A stretch of 19,404 bases of DNA from DASQFU01 sp035632955. GTDB taxonomy: Bacteria > Eisenbacteria > RBG-16-71-46. The DNA lies in assembly GCA_035632955.1 (NCBI GenBank), contig DASQFU010000147.1:1-19404 (forward strand), read 5' to 3'. Positions 16,058 through 19,404 of the stretch are shown one piece after another (position 1 is the stretch's first letter; each line of letters starts with the position of its first letter). The notes beneath the pieces were generated by a model. The model was not told where the DNA came from. It saw only the letters and a program-made list of their open reading frames with translations, and searched no databases. Position numbers and translations under genes: made by a program.

Positions 16058-16730
16058 AGCGCTCCTGTTCTCGTCCGATCAGCCGCTGTCACTGAGCCTG
16101 CTCGCCGAGTCGTTGGAGACGCCGCCCGACATGGTCGCCGAGGCGATCCATCGTCTCGAGGCCGACTATCGCGAGCGCGACGCCGGCGTCCAGGTGCGGG
16201 AGATCGCGGGCGGCTACCTGCTGGTGACCACGCCGGACCATGCCGAGTGGGTGGGGCGGATGCTGCGCGGCAAGCGCAGGATGCGACTCTCGCGTCCCGC
16301 GCTCGAGACGATGGCAATCATCGCCTACAAGCAGCCAGTCACGAAGTCCGAGATCGAAGCGATCCGCGGCGTCGATTCGAGCGCGGTGCTCACGACCTTG
16401 CTCGAGCGCAACCTGGTGACGATCCGCGGCCGCTCCAAGGTGGTCGGCCGCCCGCTGCTCTACGGAACCACGCCCGAGTTCCTCGACTACTTCGGGCTGC
16501 GCGACCTCGGCGAGCTGCCGCGACCCGAAGAGCTGCGGGCACTGGTCGCGGCCCGCGAGCCGGAGCAGCTCGATATGATGGAGCTCGAGGTCGTGGCGCA
16601 GGTCGGCGCGGATCTGCCGGCCGCGAGCGACGCGCCGCACGAAGTCGAGCCGCTCGACTCCTCCGAGGACGAAGGCCTGCCGCCCGAGACCATCGACGCG
16701 TTGAGCGATCCCGCGCGCGAGCGGTCCTGA
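16026..16730 (+). CDS. scpB: Segregation and condensation protein B
   Basis: 234 residues. HLQAALEALLFSSDQPLSLS (5-24) opens the first winged helix and SRPALETMAIIAYKQPVTKS (89-108) opens the second; GRPLLYGTTPEFLDYFGLRDLGELP is the conserved end of the core. An acidic tail of about 65 residues follows. ScpB dimers bind ScpA and complete the SMC-ScpAB condensin. The gene starts within the end of scpA with GGAAGGGAG just upstream, so expression is coupled. Its TGA (16728-16730) is in the same reading frame as the downstream rluB. Confidence 0.95.
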   Translation: MPPVHLQAALEALLFSSDQPLSLSLLAESLETPPDMVAEAIHRLEADYRERDAGVQVREIAGGYLLVTTPDHAEWVGRMLRGKRRMRLSRPALETMAIIAYKQPVTKSEIEAIRGVDSSAVLTTLLERNLVTIRGRSKVVGRPLLYGTTPEFLDYFGLRDLGELPRPEELRALVAAREPEQLDMMELEVVAQVGADLPAASDAPHEVEPLDSSEDEGLPPETIDALSDPARERS

Positions 16731-16745
16731 GTCGAGGCCGGCGCC

Positions 16746-18047
16746 ATTTCGATCCGTCTCAACAAGCTGCTCGCGTCCCGTGGAATCGGCGCACGGCGCA
16801 AGTGCGACGCCTTGATTCAGGCGGGCTCGGTGCGAGTCAACGGCCGGGTGATCCGCGAGCCGGGCACCCAGGTCGAGCCGGAGCGCGATCGGGTCGAGGT
16901 TCACGGGCGGCTGATTCCCGGCCAGAGCCGGATGCGCTACCTGATGCTCAACAAGCCGGTCGGCGTGCTGACGACGCTCGACGATCCCGAGCGACGCAGG
17001 ACGGTGCGTGAGTTCCTGCCGCCCGGACCGCGTCTGTTCCCGGTCGGGCGACTGGACGCGGACACCAGCGGGCTGCTGCTGTTCACCAACGACGGCGAGC
17101 TCGCGCACCATCTCATGCACCCGCGCTACGGGCTCACGAAGGTGTACCGCGCGAAGCTCGATCGCGTGCCCGATCGGGACCAGTTGCGGCGGCTGAGCCG
17201 CGGCGTCGAGCTCGAGCCGGGAGTCGTGAGCGGCCCCGCCGAGGTGCGCGTCCGCAGCGCACGCCCCGGGCGTCCCGCGATCGAGATCGGGATTCAGGAG
17301 GGACGCTATCGACAGGTGCGGCGAATGTGCGAGGCGGTGGGATTGTCGGTCGTCGCGCTCCATCGGGCGCGTTATGGGCCGCTCGTCCTCGGCACGCTCC
17401 CCAAGGGGATGTGCCGTGACCTGTCGCTGCCGGAAGTGCGGCGGTTGAGGGCGGCCTCCGCGCGCCCGCACGAGCGGCTGAACCCGAGAGTTGAGGCGCC
17501 GAGCGCCCTGCGCGAGCCGCGGTCCGAAACGCCGCACGACGACCGGCGGTCCGCCCGAGGGCGCAGGGGAGGAGCGCCGCGCGGAAGCCGGCCATCCCGA
17601 TTCGATCGCGATCGCAGGCGCACGGGACCACCGGCCCGCTCGTCCGGGAGCCAGCGCCAGCGCGGGGCGCCACTCGGGAGGACACCGGCCCGCTCGTCAA
17701 CGAGCCAGCACCTGCGAGCGGCACCGCACGGAAGACCACCGGCGCGCTCGTCCGGGAGCCAGCGCCCGCGACCGGCACCGCCGGCAAGACCACCGGCACG
17801 ATCGTCAACGAGCCAGCGCAACGCCGGATCGGCGCCCGGAAATCAGACGTCCCGAAAACGCTCGGGGCCGAAGCGCGCGGACCGGCCGTTCCCGCGCTCC
17901 GGGCGCAAGTTGGGGGGAAAGCCCGCCTGGCGTGAGCGGCCAGCCTCACAGGGGCCGGCTCGCCCCCGGGCAGGACGCCCGATCGGCCGGAGCACAGGCA
18001 GCGATCGGCGCAGAAAGCCCGTAGTCCGCCGGCCCAGAACGCGTTGA
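16746..18047 (+). CDS. rluB: 23S rRNA pseudouridine synthase (RluB/RsuA family) with long basic repeat tail, apparent ATT start
   Basis: The frame beginning at ATT 16746 gives 433 residues. It opens with SIRLNKLLASRGIGARRKCD and the rest of an S4 RNA-binding domain (2-60), then the RluB/RsuA catalytic domain with GRLDADTSGLLLFTNDGEL (102-120, catalytic D104), RPAIEIGIQEGRYRQVRRMC and the ARYGPL end near 220. It would convert a uridine in 23S rRNA (U2605 in E. coli RluB) to pseudouridine. No ATG, GTG or TTG occurs in frame before TTG 16812, which would cut away half of the S4 domain; ATT has GAGG eight bases upstream, so ATT is the best start. The last 200 residues are Arg/Pro/Ser-rich and contain an 18-residue repeat. 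This tail resembles basic RNA-binding extensions and is probably disordered. Confidence 0.88.
   Translation: MSIRLNKLLASRGIGARRKCDALIQAGSVRVNGRVIREPGTQVEPERDRVEVHGRLIPGQSRMRYLMLNKPVGVLTTLDDPERRRTVREFLPPGPRLFPVGRLDADTSGLLLFTNDGELAHHLMHPRYGLTKVYRAKLDRVPDRDQLRRLSRGVELEPGVVSGPAEVRVRSARPGRPAIEIGIQEGRYRQVRRMCEAVGLSVVALHRARYGPLVLGTLPKGMCRDLSLPEVRRLRAASARPHERLNPRVEAPSALREPRSETPHDDRRSARGRRGGAPRGSRPSRFDRDRRRTGPPARSSGSQRQRGAPLGRTPARSSTSQHLRAAPHGRPPARSSGSQRPRPAPPARPPARSSTSQRNAGSAPGNQTSRKRSGPKRADRPFPRSGRKLGGKPAWRERPASQGPARPRAGRPIGRSTGSDRRRKPVVRRPRTR
17628..17832 (+). repeat. 54-bp tandem repeat in the rluB tail, about 3.8 copies
   Basis: Copies begin with CCGG at 17631, 17685, 17739 and 17793, exactly 54 bases apart, encoding an 18-residue unit with core PARSSGSQ or PARSSTSQ. 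The Gly and Thr versions alternate, so the array may have grown by duplication of a 108-base double unit. Confidence 0.85.
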
Positions 18048-18048
18048 T

Positions 18049-18078
18049 TTGACAGCAGTTCCGCGCCAGCGTTAGACT
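18049..18078 (+). promoter_or_regulatory. Strong candidate promoter for the structured leader and downstream gene
   Basis: TTGACA (18049-18054), an 18-base spacer and TAGACT (18073-18078) begin two bases after the rluB stop. The expected start site, about 18085, falls at the beginning of the structured RNA. Confidence 0.55.
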
Positions 18079-18081
18079 TTT

Positions 18082-18137
18082 GCACGAACCGGTGCGCAAT
18101 CCCGCACGAAACTTCCCAGACAGGGAATGGTTCGTGC
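18082..18137 (+). ncRNA. Candidate structured RNA: three-way junction leader or small RNA
   Basis: A 9-bp perfect outer stem GCACGAACC (18082-18090) / GGTTCGTGC (18129-18137) encloses two smaller hairpins, GTGCG-CAATCC-CGCAC and TTCCC-AGACA-GGGAA. The whole 56-base unit folds as a closed three-way junction directly after a good promoter. I recognise no known riboswitch or small-RNA family in it. It could be a cis-acting leader of the gene at 18250 or a separate small RNA. No T tract follows, so it is not an intrinsic terminator. Confidence 0.4.
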
Positions 18138-18153
18138 CCTCTTGAGGCGTCGA

Positions 18154-18167
18154 CGCAACCGGTTGCG
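18154..18167. promoter_or_regulatory. 14-bp perfect palindrome in the leader
   Basis: CGCAACCGGTTGCG is a perfect palindrome just after the three-way junction, possibly a protein-binding site or part of the RNA structure. A further 6-bp stem (18184-18189 with 18199-18204) follows. The function is unknown. Confidence 0.3.
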
Positions 18168-18249
18168 ACCGGAGTGACCCGCACCTCGCACGGACGCCGC
18201 GAGGCGATCATGGCCACGGACGGAACGAACGCCGCCGTGAGGCCGTACC

Positions 18250-18837
18250 GTGCAGCTCCACCTCCTCTCCTCCACTCTCTCCAGCCGGAAACCGGACGTG
18301 GCGGCGCTTTCCTCCGCGCCGCCGGCGTCTTTCGGTGTAGCAACCGATGACCGGCCCGGGGCGGCGGGGCCACTAGCGCCCGTCGCTCGTGGAGCTGCAT
18401 GGCGCAGTCTCGCCGCGATCACGTTCGCGAGCATTACCCTGTTGGGTCAGGGCGAGCGGTGTCACGTCGATCCGCGTTTCACCAGTCCCAGCGCCACCCT
18501 GCACACGTACTGGGAGGCGTTGCGGATGGGAGACGCGGAGAGCGCGTGGGAATGCTTCAGCGAAGGACGCCACGATCTGCCGGTTCCCGGCATGTTGTGG
18601 TTCCTGCCGCCGACCGAAGATCTCACGCTGACGGACTTCCGCTCGCTGCCCGTGACGGGCGGGCGGATCATGGTGAGCTACGAAGTTCACTACCGTCCGA
18701 AGGGCTCGACCGAGGCGCGTAGCTTTCGCATGGGCGACGAGCTGGTGCGGGCGAGGGGCGAGTGGCGGATCGCTCGCCCTCTCGGCGAGGCGAGCATGCC
18801 TCAGTGGGAACCGACGTCCGAGCCGGTTGACATCTAG
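18250..18837 (+). CDS. Small exported or membrane-anchored protein of unknown function (SnoaL/NTF2-like suspected)
   Basis: 195 residues from GTG 18250. The first 50 residues are low-complexity Ser/Pro/Ala and resemble no protein. A hydrophobic segment SLAAITFASITLLG (53-66) is followed by C71, so this may be the real signal peptide of a lipoprotein-like protein, although the spacing is not a proper lipobox. The part that looks conserved is 74-188: DPRFTSPSATLHTYWEALRM, then AWECFSEGRHDLPVPGM, a YEVHYRPK strand and WRIARPLGE. The arrangement of a helix with 'TYWEAL..GD', then beta strands ending in a WRI stretch, is typical of NTF2-like/SnoaL or DUF4440-type folds, but I do not recognise the family. 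The start is uncertain: no ATG occurs in frame before Met93, GTG 18250 has no ribosome site, and an ATG at 18399 is out of frame, so an indel is possible. Confidence 0.6.
   Translation: MQLHLLSSTLSSRKPDVAALSSAPPASFGVATDDRPGAAGPLAPVARGAAWRSLAAITFASITLLGQGERCHVDPRFTSPSATLHTYWEALRMGDAESAWECFSEGRHDLPVPGMLWFLPPTEDLTLTDFRSLPVTGGRIMVSYEVHYRPKGSTEARSFRMGDELVRARGEWRIARPLGEASMPQWEPTSEPVDI
18251..18399 (+). repeat. Inverted repeat framing a pyrimidine-rich, hairpin-containing stretch
   Basis: TGCAGCTCCAC (18251-18261) is the exact reverse complement of GTGGAGCTGCA (18389-18399). Between the arms lie a CCTCC-rich tract (18259-18273), CCGG-AAA-CCGG, and an 8-bp stem GGCGGCGC/GCGCCGCC (18300-18307 and 18316-18323) with loop TTTCCTCC. 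Folding of the whole as RNA would bring 18250 and 18400 together. Confidence 0.4.
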
Positions 18838-18856
18838 AACGGGGCGCCCCTAGGCT
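18827..18856 (+). promoter_or_regulatory. Candidate promoter of the PorV-like gene
   Basis: TTGACA (18827-18832), an 18-base spacer containing GGGGCGCCCC, and TAGGCT (18851-18856). The -35 overlaps the last codons of the upstream gene; the leader would be about 34 bases. Confidence 0.55.
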
Positions 18857-18896
18857 CGGGGCCGCTCACCGGAATCGTTCGGCCTCGAGGCATCGC

Positions 18897-19404
18897 ATGT
18901 CGCGTCTCATCCGCGTCCAATCCGCACTTCTTTTCCTCGCCGCCTGGCTTTCTCCTGCTCCGGCCCACGCCACCAAGTACGCCGCCGAGTTCCTGAAGAT
19001 CCAGCCCGGGGCGCGCGCGATCGGCATGGGAGGCGCGTTCGCCGCCGTCGCCGACGACGCCACCGCTCCGTTTTGGAATCCCGCCGGCATGGTCTACCTG
19101 CCGTACCGGGAAGTCATCCCGATGCACTCCGAGAAGTTCGGCAGCCTCATCAATCACGATTTCATCGGCGGCGTCTGGCCGCTCGGAGGCGCGAACGGCA
19201 AGCGCGCGGCCGTGGGTCTCGCGCTCACGCGCGTCGCGGTGGACGACATCATCATCACCCCGCGCCCCGGCGACCTGGTGGTGGGCCGGGATTACTCGGA
19301 CTTCGGACCGGACAACGACCCCCGCACGGGGCCGCCCGAAGATCCCTTCCAAGGCAATCGCCAGTGGGATCCAGGCGAACGGCTGGACCCCGACCTGACG
19401 CTAT
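18897..19404 (+). CDS. PorV/PorQ-family outer-membrane protein, 5' part only
   Basis: The frame is open from ATG 18897 to the window end (169 codons). Residues 1-25 form a signal peptide ending at PAHA. The mature start carries the hallmark of PorV/PorQ (UPF0164-like) proteins: EFLKIQPGARAIGMGGAFAA and then VADDATAPFWNPAGM. These are FadL-like beta barrels; PorV takes part in type IX secretion and surface attachment in Bacteroidetes. Its presence fits the sorting-type C-terminus on the metallophosphoesterase at the other end of the window, but PorV/PorQ-like proteins also occur without type IX secretion. GAGG six bases before the ATG supports the start. The last visible part, DPRTGPPEDPFQGNRQWDPG, is an acidic loop. 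Confidence 0.85.
   Translation, partial: MSRLIRVQSALLFLAAWLSPAPAHATKYAAEFLKIQPGARAIGMGGAFAAVADDATAPFWNPAGMVYLPYREVIPMHSEKFGSLINHDFIGGVWPLGGANGKRAAVGLALTRVAVDDIIITPRPGDLVVGRDYSDFGPDNDPRTGPPEDPFQGNRQWDPGERLDPDLTL

Noticed and set aside
16089..17537. 482-codon minus-strand frame opposite scpB and rluB
   Set aside because: It is an antisense shadow spanning two real genes.
18082..18137. Reading the folded RNA as an intrinsic terminator of rluB
   Set aside because: The structure has two inner hairpins, no T tract on either strand, and lies downstream of a new promoter.

Overview
The window is a GC-rich piece of bacterial chromosome. Three things suggest a Gram-negative member of the FCB group, possibly Candidatus Eisenbacteria or a relative: the start of a PorV/PorQ-type outer-membrane protein gene, a secreted multi-domain enzyme whose visible end looks like a FlgD/type IX sorting tail, and the mix of families present. 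This taxonomic placement is inference; no rRNA or other decisive marker is present.

Layout. (1) 1-3601, minus strand: a secreted metallophosphoesterase with PKD, Calx-beta, IPT/TIG and DNRLRE-like domains (3' end outside the window), preceded by an exported alpha/beta hydrolase. (2) 3602-4058: a 457-base divergent intergenic region. (3) 4059-5750, plus: an integral-membrane GT-C-type glycosyltransferase. (4) 5756-8178, minus: a CstA carbon-starvation transporter whose stop overlaps (GTGA) the start of a thioredoxin-fold protein that lacks both active-site cysteines. (5) 8341-10734, minus: a PilB/GspE assembly ATPase with an added C-terminal double zinc ribbon, overlapping (GTGA) a frameshifted, truncated membrane sensor that resembles the N-terminus of HD-GYP proteins. 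(6) 10987-12810, plus: a GAF-GAF-PP2C (RsbU/SpoIIE-type) phosphatase. (7) 12843-13346, minus: a peroxiredoxin whose catalytic cysteine codon is an in-frame TGA followed by a hairpin that fits a bacterial SECIS element, so most likely a selenoprotein. (8) 13487-18047, plus: a tight operon of M50 site-2 protease, trpS, scpA, scpB and rluB; rluB appears to start at ATT and has a long basic repeat tail. (9) 18049-18837, plus: a strong promoter, a compact multi-hairpin RNA leader, and a small exported protein of unknown function. (10) 18897 to the window end: the 5' part of the PorV-like gene.

How the parts relate. The M50-trpS-scpA-scpB-rluB block is a housekeeping operon for translation, chromosome condensation and 23S rRNA modification. 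The PilB and PP2C genes are divergently transcribed from a 252-base region holding a 14-bp perfect palindrome. Several genes share a promoter form of TTGAC-like -35, 17-19 bp spacer and TAGNCT -10, and in two cases the predicted transcript starts almost at the start codon.

The best candidates for something undescribed are the selenocysteine peroxiredoxin, which ordinary gene callers would truncate or miss, and the structured RNA at 18082-18137 directly downstream of its own promoter.
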